From: Actinoplanes sp. SE50/110
GTDB lineage: Bacteria > Actinomycetota > Actinomycetes > Mycobacteriales > Micromonosporaceae
Direction: 5' to 3'
NCBI RefSeq assembly: GCF_900119315.1
Contig: NZ_LT827010.1
Span: 1,906,001 to 1,970,000 of the forward strand
Length of the DNA stretch: 64,000 nucleotides
Positions 29,712 to 39,563 of this stretch are shown here, in pieces (the stretch's first letter is position 1; the number at the start of each line of letters is the position of its first letter). The translations under genes were made by a program, and so were the position numbers. The notes below the pieces were generated by a model that worked only from the letters and a program-made list of their open reading frames with translations, searched no databases and was not told where the DNA came from.

Positions 29712-30554
29712 CTAGTGACCGCCGGCGGATTTCTCCGGCGCGGCGGCGTTCTCGATACCCTCCAGCGTGTCGGGCGCCGGCGGCAGGTCCTGGATGTCCG
29801 GAGCCTTCTTCTTCGGCACCCGGGGCCCGGTGATCCCGGCCTCGGCCAGCATCCTGTCGAGGTCGGCGGTGGTCCGCACCACCTGGTCGTGGAACGACTC
29901 GGTGGCGCCCTGCCTCGCCCGGTGTTTGGGCCCCTCATAGTCGGCGTGCCCGGCGGAGTAGCCGGTCAGCCCGGTCGCCCGTTCCGGCGGCAACTCCAGC
30001 AGGTCCCGGCCCTTGGCCGCGATCTCCCGCAGCCGCAGGGCGGTGACCAGGTCGGCGATCGCCCGCAACACCCCCAGCGCGCCGAGGATCACCACGATCG
30101 TCTGCGCGCCGCGGGCCAGCGGGCTCGCGGCCAGGAATCCGAGGGCGGTCTCCAGCACGCCGACCGTGACCACCAGGCTCCACACCCGGTCGACGCCCCG
30201 TGTCATGATCCCGACAGCCACGTCGACGGCGCCGCGGACCAGCAGATACCAGCCGATCAGCGAGGCCGTGGTGGTCCAGCCGGTGTCGTCGCTGAGCAGC
30301 ATCACCGTCCCGGTCGCGGCGAACAGCACGGTCAGCACCGCGTTCAGCCACCAGGTCCGGGTGCCGGCCAGTGCGCGCAGCCCCTCGCAGACCGCGCCGA
30401 ACAGCACGATCGGGCCGGCCACCCGGGCCAGGTCGGTCGGTTCCAGACGCAGCACGCTCCAGCCGACGACCAGCCACGCGGCCCCGGCGAACATCAGGAA
30501 CCCCCACATGCCCGCCCGCGCGGCGGTCAGTGGTGAGGAACCGGACCACAACAT
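29712..30554 (-). CDS. HdeD-like (DUF308) membrane protein with hydrophilic C-terminal tail
   Basis: 280 residues from ATG at 30554 with GGGAGG upstream. About six transmembrane helices in three short repeats (MWGFLMFAGAAWLVVGWSVL, VAGPIVLFGAVCEGLRALAG, WLNAVLTVLFAATGTVMLL, ASLIGWYLLVRGAVDVAVGI, VVTVGVLETALGFLAASPL, IVVILGALGVLRAIADLVTA) match the DUF308/HdeD pattern. Residues ~190-280 are cytosolic, charged and Pro-rich. HdeD was named for acid resistance in enterobacteria, but the function in actinobacteria is unknown. Confidence 0.8.
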   Translation of the reverse strand: MLWSGSSPLTAARAGMWGFLMFAGAAWLVVGWSVLRLEPTDLARVAGPIVLFGAVCEGLRALAGTRTWWLNAVLTVLFAATGTVMLLSDDTGWTTTASLIGWYLLVRGAVDVAVGIMTRGVDRVWSLVVTVGVLETALGFLAASPLARGAQTIVVILGALGVLRAIADLVTALRLREIAAKGRDLLELPPERATGLTGYSAGHADYEGPKHRARQGATESFHDQVVRTTADLDRMLAEAGITGPRVPKKKAPDIQDLPPAPDTLEGIENAAAPEKSAGGH

Positions 30555-30871
30555 GAGGCCTCCCGTGATGCTGTCCCTGCCATGACAGCACCCGGGGCAG
30601 GCGACGGCGGGGCGAACGCTCAGATTGGCCAGGGCCGGCCGACGATTATGGGACGCTTTTCGGACGGGGTGACCGCGTACCGGAAAATTGCCGGACCGGG
30701 CCGCGGCCCGGCGCAGAAAAGGCTTTTCCCGGATGATCGCGGCGTTGTGTTTCCGGTGTGTCCCACGCCATCCCCGACGGCAGTGCTGACGTCCCTGAAT
30801 GTTTCGGCGAGATGTGTCGCGTATCACCGATGAATGCGCGACTCGCCAGCGGCGGCGCGAGGTGGTATTTC
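30555..30871. other. Intergenic region between HdeD-like gene and tRNA
   Basis: 317 bases, no gene recognised. It must hold the promoter of the minus-strand HdeD-like gene and the 3' flank of the tRNA. It is somewhat less GC-rich than its surroundings. No terminator or operator stands out. Confidence 0.5.
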
Positions 30872-30948
30872 TGGTGTCCCCGGTGGGATTCGAACCCACA
30901 CTGAATGGATTTTGAGTCCATCGACTCTGCCGGTTGGTCTACGGGGAC
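30872..30948 (-). tRNA. tRNA with anticodon CAA (Leu by anticodon), short variable loop
   Basis: The minus strand folds as a tRNA: acceptor GTCCCCG/CGGGGAC, a 3-base-pair D stem GAC/GTC with GG in the loop, anticodon stem ATGGA/TCCAT with loop CTCAAAA (anticodon CAA, codon UUG), variable loop TCAGT, T arm GTGGG-TTCGAAT-CCCAC, discriminator A and an encoded CCA. The variable region is only five bases, class I, whereas leucine tRNAs normally carry a long variable arm. A leucine call therefore rests on the anticodon and A73. Confidence 0.9.
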
Positions 30949-31079
30949 AGGTCATTGGGCGGCACCGCTGGAAGCGGTGATGCCAAGCTCAGCGAGAGAC
31001 AGCCTACCTACTACGCTGAGGACGGTGACACCCAGATACCGGGGTGTCGCGTCAGAAGAGGTTTGGGGGAAGAGGTTCC

Positions 31080-31700
31080 GTGGCCGACACGCAGGCTGGC
31101 GCCGAGCGCAGGCGGGTGCTCATCGCCGAGGACGAGGCCCTGATCCGGTTGGATCTCGCCGAGATGCTCGTCGAGGAGGGCTACGACGTCGTCGGTGAGG
31201 CCGGTGACGGTGAGACGGCCGTCCGGCTGGCCGAGGAGCTGAAGCCCGACCTGGTGATTCTGGACATCAAGATGCCGATCATGGACGGCCTGGCCGCCGC
31301 CGAGCGGATCGCCGGCGGGCGGATCGCGCCGGTCGTCATCCTCACCGCGTTCAGCCAGCGGGACCTGGTCGAGCGGGCCCGGGCCGCCGGCGCGATGGCC
31401 TACCTGGTCAAGCCGTTCCAGAAATCCGACCTGGTGCCGGCCATCGAGATCGCCCTCTCCCGGTACTCGGAGATCGCCGCCCTGGAGTCCGAGGTCGCCG
31501 GCCTCACCGACCGGCTGGAGACGCGCAAGTCGGTCGAGCGCGCCAAGGGCGAGCTGATGACGAAGTACGCGATGACCGAGCCGCAGGCCTTCAAATGGAT
31601 CCAGCGCACCGCGATGGATCACCGGATGACCATGCGCGAGGTAGCAGACCGGATCCTCGCCGAGGGACAGGAATCCGGCGGCGCTCCTCAGCCGAGTTGA
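31080..31700 (+). CDS. pdtaR: ANTAR-domain response regulator (PdtaR)
   Basis: 206 residues from GTG at 31080, with GGGGGAAGAGG upstream. The receiver domain (residues ~12-125) has the acidic pair in LIAEDEALIRLD, the phosphoacceptor Asp62 in LVILDIKMPIMDG and the Lys in YLVKPFQKSDL. The C-terminal ANTAR domain (KSVERAKGELMTKYAMTEPQ, RTAMDHRMTMREVADRIL) binds RNA hairpins and acts by antitermination. It matches mycobacterial PdtaR (Rv1626), whose kinase PdtaS is encoded elsewhere. The gene order tRNA, pdtaR, later polA, is the conserved one. Confidence 0.93.
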   Translation: MADTQAGAERRRVLIAEDEALIRLDLAEMLVEEGYDVVGEAGDGETAVRLAEELKPDLVILDIKMPIMDGLAAAERIAGGRIAPVVILTAFSQRDLVERARAAGAMAYLVKPFQKSDLVPAIEIALSRYSEIAALESEVAGLTDRLETRKSVERAKGELMTKYAMTEPQAFKWIQRTAMDHRMTMREVADRILAEGQESGGAPQPS

Positions 31701-31908
31701 CCTTGACAGGCAGCCGCTCGTAACACTCTCCTCGTGCATCCGATCACCGGACGTAACGGTTCGGTGAAAGCCGGTTCGAACGCTATCCACCCGTGACTCA
31801 CCTGGGATAGCGTCCCGCCCCATGACGGGCCGACGGCACCGCGGGGTTGGCAAGAGCCAATCCGGGTGCGGTGGCCCGGTGGGTTCGGTTATGAGGAGGG
31901 TTCCAACC

Positions 31909-33072
31909 TTGAAGCAGGTTCTCGCGCGTGCGATCGGCGGGGTGGCCCTGATCGGCCTGCTCGCCGGTACTGCAGCTTGTAACAAGGATACGAGCAGCGA
32001 CACGGCGTCAGGTTCGAACTGCGGCTACAAGCTCGCGTTCTTCGGCGCGCTCACCGGTTCGGCCGCCAACCTCGGCGTGAACATCGAGCACGGTTTCGAG
32101 CTGGCCGTGAACCAGTACAACGAGAAGAAGGGCTCGACCTGCATCACCGTCGAGAAGTTCGACTCGCAGGGCGCGGCTGAGGTGGCTCCCGGTGTGGCCC
32201 GGAAGCTGGTCACCGACAAGAAGATCCTCGGCATCGTCGGCCCGCCGTTCTCCGGCGAGTCCGAGGCCGCCGACCCGATCTTCCAGGAGGCCGGGATCCC
32301 GACGATCACCCCGTCGGCGACCCGCACCTCGCTGTCGACCAAGAACTGGAAGATCTTCCACCGCGCCGTCGCCAACGACGACGCGCAGGGCCCGGCCGCC
32401 GCGTCCTACATCAAGGACGTCCTGAAGGCGCAGAAGGTCTTCGTGGCCGACGACCAGTCGGCGTACGGCGCCGGCCTGGCCGACGTGGTGAAGACCAAGC
32501 TGGGCAGCCTGGTCGTCCAGTCGGACAAGACCGAGGGCGACGGCAAGCAGGCCGACTTCTCGGCGCTGGTCCAGAAGGTGACCTCGAGCGGCGCGACCGC
32601 GTTCTTCTACGGTGGCTACTACACCAACGCCGGTCTGATCCGTAAGCAGCTGACCGGGGCCGGTTGGAAGGGCACCCTGCTCGGCGGCGACGGCATGAAG
32701 GACCCGGGCCTGGCCAAGGCGTCCGGCAACGCCGCCGCGGTCGGCACCGTGGTGACCTGCCCCTGCTCCCCGCCGGAGCAGGCGGGCCAGGACTTCAACA
32801 ACGCCTACAAGACCAAGTGGGGCGAGGCCGCGGGCACGTACTCGGACGTCGCGTTCGACGCCGCGAACATCCTCCTGCAGGGCATCGACGCGGGTAACAC
32901 CACCGCGGACAAGCTCAACACCTACCTGTCGACGGTGAACTACAAGGGCATCGCGAACACGTACAAGTGGACCGACAAGGGCGAGCTCGACCCGACCCTG
33001 ATCAAGGTCTGGGCCTTCAAGTTCGACGAGTCGGGCGACACCAAGGCCGACCAGGAGATCAAGGCCTCCTGA
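31909..33072 (+). CDS. livJ: Branched-chain amino acid ABC transporter, substrate-binding lipoprotein
   Basis: About 387 residues. A signal peptide with lipobox LAGTAAC (Cys ~24) marks it as a lipoprotein processed by Lgt. The mature part is a Leu/Ile/Val-binding periplasmic-type fold (LAFFGALTGSAANLGVNIEHG, ILGIVGPPFSGESEAADPIF, ASYIKDVLKAQKVFVADDQSAYG, AFFYGGYYTNAGLIRKQL). TTG at 31909 is preferred because AGGAGGG lies nine bases upstream; ATG at 31891 and an earlier start at 31822 are alternatives, the first overlapping that ribosome-binding site. It heads the livJHMGF operon. Confidence 0.92.
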   Translation: MKQVLARAIGGVALIGLLAGTAACNKDTSSDTASGSNCGYKLAFFGALTGSAANLGVNIEHGFELAVNQYNEKKGSTCITVEKFDSQGAAEVAPGVARKLVTDKKILGIVGPPFSGESEAADPIFQEAGIPTITPSATRTSLSTKNWKIFHRAVANDDAQGPAAASYIKDVLKAQKVFVADDQSAYGAGLADVVKTKLGSLVVQSDKTEGDGKQADFSALVQKVTSSGATAFFYGGYYTNAGLIRKQLTGAGWKGTLLGGDGMKDPGLAKASGNAAAVGTVVTCPCSPPEQAGQDFNNAYKTKWGEAAGTYSDVAFDAANILLQGIDAGNTTADKLNTYLSTVNYKGIANTYKWTDKGELDPTLIKVWAFKFDESGDTKADQEIKAS

Positions 33073-33154
33073 TCGCTTTGCGGTAACTCTCTGTAGGGCC
33101 GGTGTGGCCGGATGATCTCCGGCCGCACCGACCTCGTCGTTTTGGAGCCCACTT

Positions 33155-34101
33155 GTGAATGTTTCCGGTCTGATTCAGAACTTCGGGCCGCTGACGATTA
33201 CCGGCCTTGCGCAGGGCGCCATCATCGCCCTGTTCGCCCTGGGCTACACCCTCGTCTACGGCGTGCTCCGGCTGATCAACTTCGCCCACTCCGAGGTCTT
33301 CCTCCTCGGCACCTACGCCTGTCTCATCGTCTGGGGCTGGCTCGGCCTCGACCAGAACTCGGCCACCCCGTCGGTCGGCGGGGTCCTGCTGTACCTGGTC
33401 ATCGGGCTGGTCGTGGCGATCGTCGCCTCCGGTCTCACCGCGCTGGCGGTCGAGCTCGTCGCGTACCGGCCGCTGCGCAAGCGCAACGCCCCCCCGCTCG
33501 CCTTCCTGATCACCGCGATCGGCGCCTCGCTGGTCATCTCCGAGGTGGTCGGCGTGGCCACGCACCGCAATCCGCGCGGTGTGCCCCCGCTGATCCAGCC
33601 GAAAGACGTGATCAGCATCGGCAACACGCACATCACCAACCTGCAGCTCCTGATCATCGGGCTGGCCCTGGTGATGATGTTCCTGCTGGACCGCTTCATC
33701 AACACCTCCCGGCTGGGTCGTGGCATCCGGGCGGTCGCACAGAACCCGGACAGTGCCGCCCTGATGGGCGTCAACAAGTCCCGGGTGATCGCGCTGGTCT
33801 TCCTCCTGGGCGGCCTGATGGCCGGTATCGCGGCGGTGATGTACGACCTGAAGATCGGCGTCACCAAGTACGACGCCGGCTTCCTGCTCGGGATCGAGGC
33901 GTTCACCGCCGCCGTCCTGGGCGGCATCGGCAACCTGCGCGGCGCGCTGCTCGGTGGCCTGCTGCTGGGCCTGCTGCAGAACTACGCGGCCGGCCTGTTC
34001 GGCACCCAGTGGTTGCACCTCGCGTCGTTCGTGGCGCTGGTGCTGATCCTGCTGTTCCGCCCGACCGGTCTGTTGGGTGAGTCTCTCGGGAGGGCGCGCG
34101 C

Positions 34102-34105
<4 letters not shown>
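33155..34105 (+). CDS. livH: Branched-chain amino acid ABC transporter permease LivH
   Basis: 316 residues, GTG start. About eight membrane helices with the LivH pattern: GLAQGAIIALFALGYTLVYGVLRLINFAHSE, LVISEVVG, RFINTSRLGRGIRAVAQNPDSAALMGVNKSRVIALVF (the cytoplasmic EAA-like loop) and AFTAAVLGGIGNLRGALLGGLLLGLLQ. It forms the membrane channel with LivM. The stop overlaps livM (ATGA). Confidence 0.95.
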
Positions 34106-35225
<1,120 letters not shown>

Positions 35226-35229
<4 letters not shown>

Positions 35230-36095
35230 GCGAGCCGCACATCGAGACGCCCGAAGAGGCCGATCGGGCCAACAGCGAGCCGGTCTCCTTCAGCAAGCCC
35301 GACCCGGACGTCAAGCCGGCCGGCGACGTGCTTTTGGAGATGGACGACGTCACGCTGCGCTTCGGCGGCGTCGTGGCCCTCAACGGGATCAGCTTCGCCT
35401 TGCGCCGCGGTGAGATCTTCGGTCTGATCGGCCCGAACGGCGCCGGCAAGACCACCTGCTTCAACGCGATGACCGGTGTCTACAGCCCGACCAGCGGTCA
35501 GATCCGCTTCCAGGGCCAGTCGCTGATCGGCAAGAAGAAGCACGAGATCACCCGCGGCGGGATCGCCCGGACGTTCCAGAACGTCCGGCTCTTCCCGGAG
35601 ATGACCGCGCTGGAGAACGTGATGGTGGGTGCCGACGCCCACTTCAAGACCAGCGTGCTCAGCGCCCTGTTCCGGCTGCCCCGCTTCTGGCGGGAGGAGC
35701 GCGAGGGCCGGGCCAAGTCGCTGGAACTGCTCCGCTTCGTCGGCATCGCGCACCGGGCCGGCGAGGTCAGCCGCAACCTCTCCTACGGCGAGCAGCGCCG
35801 CCTGGAGATCGCCCGCGCGCTGGCCACCAACCCCACCCTGCTCTGCCTGGACGAGCCGGCCGCCGGCTTCAACCCGGCGGAGAAGGAGGACCTGCTCAAC
35901 CTGATCCGGAAGATCCGGGACTCGGGCGTCACCGTGCTCCTCATCGAGCACGACATGCGCCTGGTGATGGGCGTCACCGACCGGATCGTCGTGCTCGAGT
36001 TCGGCAAGAAGATCGCCGAGGGCACGCCGGCCGAGGTGCGCGACAACCCGGCGGTCATCGCCGCCTACCTGGGGGTGCCCACCGATGCTGCTTGA
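35226..36095 (+). CDS. livG: Branched-chain amino acid ABC transporter ATPase LivG
   Basis: 289 residues, ATG overlapping livM. Walker [11 protein letters not shown]-loop [12 protein letters not shown], signature [15 protein letters not shown], Walker [14 protein letters not shown] and H-loop [10 protein letters not shown] are all intact. The insert between Q-loop and signature ([19 protein letters not shown]) is the LivG subtype mark. A 40-residue acidic N-terminal extension precedes the ATPase core. It overlaps livF by 11 bases. Confidence 0.96.
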
Positions 36096-36795
36096 GCTGA
36101 AGGACATCACGCTGCTGTACGGGCGGATCCAGGCCCTGCACGGCATCAGCCTGACCGTGGGCCAGGGTGAGATCGTCGCGCTGATCGGCGCGAACGGCGC
36201 GGGCAAGTCGACCACCATGCGGGCGATCTCCGGCCTGCGCCCGGTCGCCCAGGGTTCGATCATGTTCGACGGCGAGGACATCACCAAGCTGCGCGCCGAC
36301 CTGCGGGTGGTGCGCGGGGTGTCGCAGTCGCCGGAGGGCCGCGGGGTCTTCCCCGGCATGACGGTGCGCGAAAACCTGGAGATGGGCGCCTACACCCGGC
36401 GCAACCGTGCCGAGATCAATGAGGACATGGAGCGGGCCTTCACCCTGTTCCCCCGGCTCAAGGAGCGGGAGAAGCAGGTCAGCGGAACGATGTCCGGCGG
36501 CGAGCAGCAGATGCTCGCGGTCGGCCGGGCGCTGATGAGCCGGCCCAAGCTGCTGCTGCTCGACGAGCCGTCGATGGGCCTCGCGCCGATGCTGATCCAG
36601 CAGATCTTCGACATCATCGTGGAGATCAACCAGCAGGGCACCACGGTGCTGCTGGTCGAGCAGAACGCGCAGCAGGCGCTCTCCCGGGCGCACCGGGCGT
36701 ACGTGCTGGAGACCGGCCGGATCGTGAAGCAGGGCACCGGTCAGGAGCTCCTGCACGACCCCGCGGTCAAGGACGCCTACCTCGGCGTCGCCTAA
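36085..36795 (+). CDS. livF: Branched-chain amino acid ABC transporter ATPase LivF
   Basis: 236 residues. Walker A GANGAGKST, the LivF-type QSPEGRGVFPGMTVRENLEMG Q-loop region, signature MSGGEQQMLAVGRALM, Walker B LLLLDEPSMGLAP and H-loop-position LLVEQNAQQAL (Gln-Asn, usual for LivF). It is the second ATPase subunit of the importer and the last gene of livJHMGF. Confidence 0.96.
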   Translation: MLLELKDITLLYGRIQALHGISLTVGQGEIVALIGANGAGKSTTMRAISGLRPVAQGSIMFDGEDITKLRADLRVVRGVSQSPEGRGVFPGMTVRENLEMGAYTRRNRAEINEDMERAFTLFPRLKEREKQVSGTMSGGEQQMLAVGRALMSRPKLLLLDEPSMGLAPMLIQQIFDIIVEINQQGTTVLLVEQNAQQALSRAHRAYVLETGRIVKQGTGQELLHDPAVKDAYLGVA

Positions 36796-36827
36796 CCATC
36801 TGCACAACCCCCCCTCTAGGAGTACCC

Positions 36828-37730
36828 ATGTTCCGCATCACCCCCGGCCGGCGGGCGATCCTCGGTGTGGCCGTGGCGGCGGCGCTCACCGTGTCGCTGT
36901 CCGCCTGCGGCAAGGAGACCGACACGAGCAGCGGCTCGGCTGCCGCGCCGAGCGCCTCCACCGACACCTCGCTCGCGGGTAAGGTCCCGGCCGACATCAA
37001 GGCGGCCGGCAAGCTGGTCATCGGCACCGACTCGTCGTACGCGCCGAGTGAGTTCCTGGACACCGACGGCAAGACGGTCACCGGTTTCGACGTCGACCTG
37101 TTCAACGCGGTCGGCCAGAAGCTGGGCCTGACCACCGAGTGGCAGTCGGCCACCTTCGACAGCATCATCCCGGGCGTCAGCAGCGGGAAGTACACCGTCG
37201 GGGTGTCGTCGTTCACGATCAACCCGGACCGCCTCAAAGTGGTCAACATGATCTCCTACTTCTCGGCCGGCACCCAGTGGGCCGCCAAGGCGGGCTCCAC
37301 GCTGAGCCTGGACGACGCGTGTGGCAAGAAGATCGCGGTGCAGACCGCGACCGTGCAGGTGGACGACCTGACCGCCCGGTCGAAGAAGTGCACCACGGCG
37401 GGCAAGGCCAAGATCACCGTGGACCAGTACCAGAAGCAGTCGGACGCCACCAACGCCGTGGTCACCGGCAAGGACGAGGCTATGCTGGCCGACTCCCCGG
37501 TGGTCGCCTACGCGGTCAAGCAGACCAACGGTCAGCTGGCGCTGCTCGGCGACATCTACGACTCGGCGCCGTACGGCTACGTCGTGGACAAGAAGCAGAC
37601 CGAGTTCGCGAACGTGATCGCCGAGGCGGTCAAGTCGCTGATCGCGGACGGCACCTACAAGACGATCCTCGACAAGTGGGGCGTCGCGGCCGGCGGGATC
37701 ACCACTCCCGCGGTGAACCCGGCGAGCTGA
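36828..37730 (+). CDS. Polar amino acid ABC transporter, substrate-binding lipoprotein
   Basis: 300 residues from ATG at 36828 with AGGAG upstream. The signal peptide ends in lipobox LSAC (Cys27). The mature protein is family 3 (SBP_bac_3): KLVIGTDSSYAPSEFLDTDG, GFDVDLFNAVGQKLGL, SIIPGVSSGKYTVGVSSFTI, KIAVQTATVQVDD, DEAMLADSPVVAYAV, PYGYVVDKKQTEFANVIAEAV. Such proteins bind glutamate, glutamine or basic amino acids; the exact ligand is not readable. It begins a three-gene importer operon 32 bases after livF. Confidence 0.92.
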   Translation: MFRITPGRRAILGVAVAAALTVSLSACGKETDTSSGSAAAPSASTDTSLAGKVPADIKAAGKLVIGTDSSYAPSEFLDTDGKTVTGFDVDLFNAVGQKLGLTTEWQSATFDSIIPGVSSGKYTVGVSSFTINPDRLKVVNMISYFSAGTQWAAKAGSTLSLDDACGKKIAVQTATVQVDDLTARSKKCTTAGKAKITVDQYQKQSDATNAVVTGKDEAMLADSPVVAYAVKQTNGQLALLGDIYDSAPYGYVVDKKQTEFANVIAEAVKSLIADGTYKTILDKWGVAAGGITTPAVNPAS

Positions 37731-37743
37731 TCGTCGCCCGGGC

Positions 37744-38751
37744 ATGACACAAGCGACAGAGTCCGAGCGGGCACGGCCGGCAGCGATCAAGGCCGTGCCC
37801 GTCCGGCATCCCGGCAGGTGGGCGGCGATCGTCGTCCTCATGGTGCTGGTCGCCATGTTCCTGCATCTGATCATTACGAACCACGCGTTCAACTGGTCGT
37901 TCATCTTCTCCTCGTACGCCCCCGGCAAGCGCGGCGTGATGTTCACCGAGCCGGTTCTGGAGGGTCTGCGGGGCACCATCCTGCTGACCATCCTGTCGAT
38001 GTTGATCGGCGTCACCCTGGGCGTCGTGATCGCGATCATGCGGCTCTCGCCGAACAAGGTGCTGTCCTCGGTCGCCTGGGCCTACACCTGGTTCTTCCGG
38101 GCCGCGCCGCGCCTGGTGCTCGCGGTGATCTTCGGCAACCTGAACATCCTGTGGAGCCGGATCGGCTTCGGCCTGCCGTTCGACCGGCAGATCGGCCGGC
38201 TGTTCGGGATCGACAACTTCGACGGCCAGTTCTTCAGCATCAGGTCGGTCGACCTGCTCGCCGGGTTCGTGGCCGGCATGATCGCGCTCGGGCTCTCCGA
38301 GGCGGCCTACATGGCCGAGATCGTCCGGGCCGGCATCCAGTCGATCGACACCGGGCAGTCCGAGGCCGCCGTGGCCCTGGGCATGTCCCGTGGCCAGGTG
38401 TTGCGCCGGGTGGTGCTGCCGCAGGCGATGCGGGTGATCGTGCCGCCGACCGGCAACGAGGTGATCGCGATGGTCAAGGACACCTCGCTGGTGGCCTACG
38501 TGCCGGTGGCCGGGGAGCTGTTCTTCCAGCTCACCCAGGTCGAGGCACGGACCTTCATCGTGCTGCCCTGCCTGGTGGCCGCGCTGATCTGGTATCTGAT
38601 CATCTGCAGCGTGCTGATGATCGTCCAGTTCTTCGTGGAACGGCACTTCGGCAAGGGGTACGGCGCGGCCGGACAGGCCCGTCAGCGGCTCCGGGACATC
38701 CAGGTGGAGCAGGGTGGCCGGATGACCGTCACCGGGGAGGGGGCGCCGTGA
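37744..38751 (+). CDS. Polar amino acid ABC transporter permease
   Basis: 335 residues, HisM/GlnP type. After a ~20-residue cytosolic N-terminus there are six hydrophobic segments. The EAA loop that contacts the ATPase is [20 protein letters not shown] followed by [14 protein letters not shown], and [19 protein letters not shown] is typical. A long external loop (residues ~45-75 and ~140-175) is larger than in minimal permeases. The stop overlaps the ATPase start (GTGA). Confidence 0.93.
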   Translation: MTQATESERARPAAIKAVPVRHPGRWAAIVVLMVLVAMFLHLIITNHAFNWSFIFSSYAPGKRGVMFTEPVLEGLRGTILLTILSMLIGVTLGVVIAIMRLSPNKVLSSVAWAYTWFFRAAPRLVLAVIFGNLNILWSRIGFGLPFDRQIGRLFGIDNFDGQFFSIRSVDLLAGFVAGMIALGLSEAAYMAEIVRAGIQSIDTGQSEAAVALGMSRGQVLRRVVLPQAMRVIVPPTGNEVIAMVKDTSLVAYVPVAGELFFQLTQVEARTFIVLPCLVAALIWYLIICSVLMIVQFFVERHFGKGYGAAGQARQRLRDIQVEQGGRMTVTGEGAP

Positions 38752-39509
38752 CCGAGATGGTGCGTGCGGAGAACGTCCACAAGTCCTTCGGGGCTCTGGA
38801 GGTTCTCAAGGGTGTCGATCTGGTCGTGCCGCAGGGCGGGGTGAGCTGCGTGCTCGGCCCGTCCGGGTCCGGCAAGTCGACCTTCCTGCGCTGTATCAAC
38901 CACCTGGAGAAACTCAACGCCGGCCGGATCCTGGTCGACGGCGAGCTGGTCGGTTACCGGGAGCGTGGCGGCAAACTGCACGAGCTGGGCGAGCGTGAGG
39001 TCGCCCGGCAGCGGCAGTCGATCGGCATGGTCTTCCAGCGCTTCAACCTCTTCCCGCACATGACCGTCCTGGACAACGTCATGGAGGCCCCGTGCCGGGT
39101 CAAGGGGGAGAACAAGGGTGAGGTGCGCGAGCGCGCCCTGTCCCTGCTCGACCGGGTCGGCCTGGCCGCCAAGGTCGGCAACTACCCGGGGCAGCTCTCC
39201 GGCGGTCAGCAGCAGCGGGTGGCGATCGCCCGGGCGCTGGCCATGCGGCCCAAGGTGATGCTCTTCGACGAGCCGACCAGCGCCCTCGACCCGGAACTGG
39301 TCGGTGAGGTGCTCGAAGTGATGAAGGGCCTGGCCCGGGACGGCATGACGATGGTCGTGGTGACCCACGAGATCGGTTTCGCCCGTGAGGTGGCCGACGA
39401 GGTGGTCTTCATGGACGGCGGCGTGGTGGTGGAGAAGGGCGCTCCGGCCGAGGTGATCACCAACCCGCAGCAGGAGCGGACCAAGGCGTTCCTCAGCAAG
39501 GTGCTCTGA
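38748..39509 (+). CDS. Polar amino acid ABC transporter ATPase
   Basis: 253 residues, GlnQ/HisP type. Walker [11 protein letters not shown]-loop [18 protein letters not shown], signature [15 protein letters not shown], Walker [17 protein letters not shown] and H-loop [11 protein letters not shown] are all intact. It completes the SBP-permease-ATPase set. No terminator is evident before polA 55 bases downstream. Confidence 0.95.
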   Translation: MTEMVRAENVHKSFGALEVLKGVDLVVPQGGVSCVLGPSGSGKSTFLRCINHLEKLNAGRILVDGELVGYRERGGKLHELGEREVARQRQSIGMVFQRFNLFPHMTVLDNVMEAPCRVKGENKGEVRERALSLLDRVGLAAKVGNYPGQLSGGQQQRVAIARALAMRPKVMLFDEPTSALDPELVGEVLEVMKGLARDGMTMVVVTHEIGFAREVADEVVFMDGGVVVEKGAPAEVITNPQQERTKAFLSKVL

Positions 39510-39532
39510 AGCGGGCGGGGCGGTCGCCGTTT

Positions 39533-39555
39533 CTGTCGTACGGTCGGTCTAGAGT
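39533..39555 (+). promoter_or_regulatory. DNA-damage (RecA-NDp/PafBC-type) promoter of polA
   Basis: CTGTCG (39533-39538), an 11-base spacer, then TAGAGT (39550-39555). This fits the actinobacterial RecA-independent damage promoter TTGTCR-N11-TAGNNT with one mismatch in the core. The polA GTG is nine bases after the -10 and has no ribosome-binding site, suggesting a leaderless or nearly leaderless transcript. Confidence 0.6.
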
Positions 39556-39563
39556 TCCTGGAC

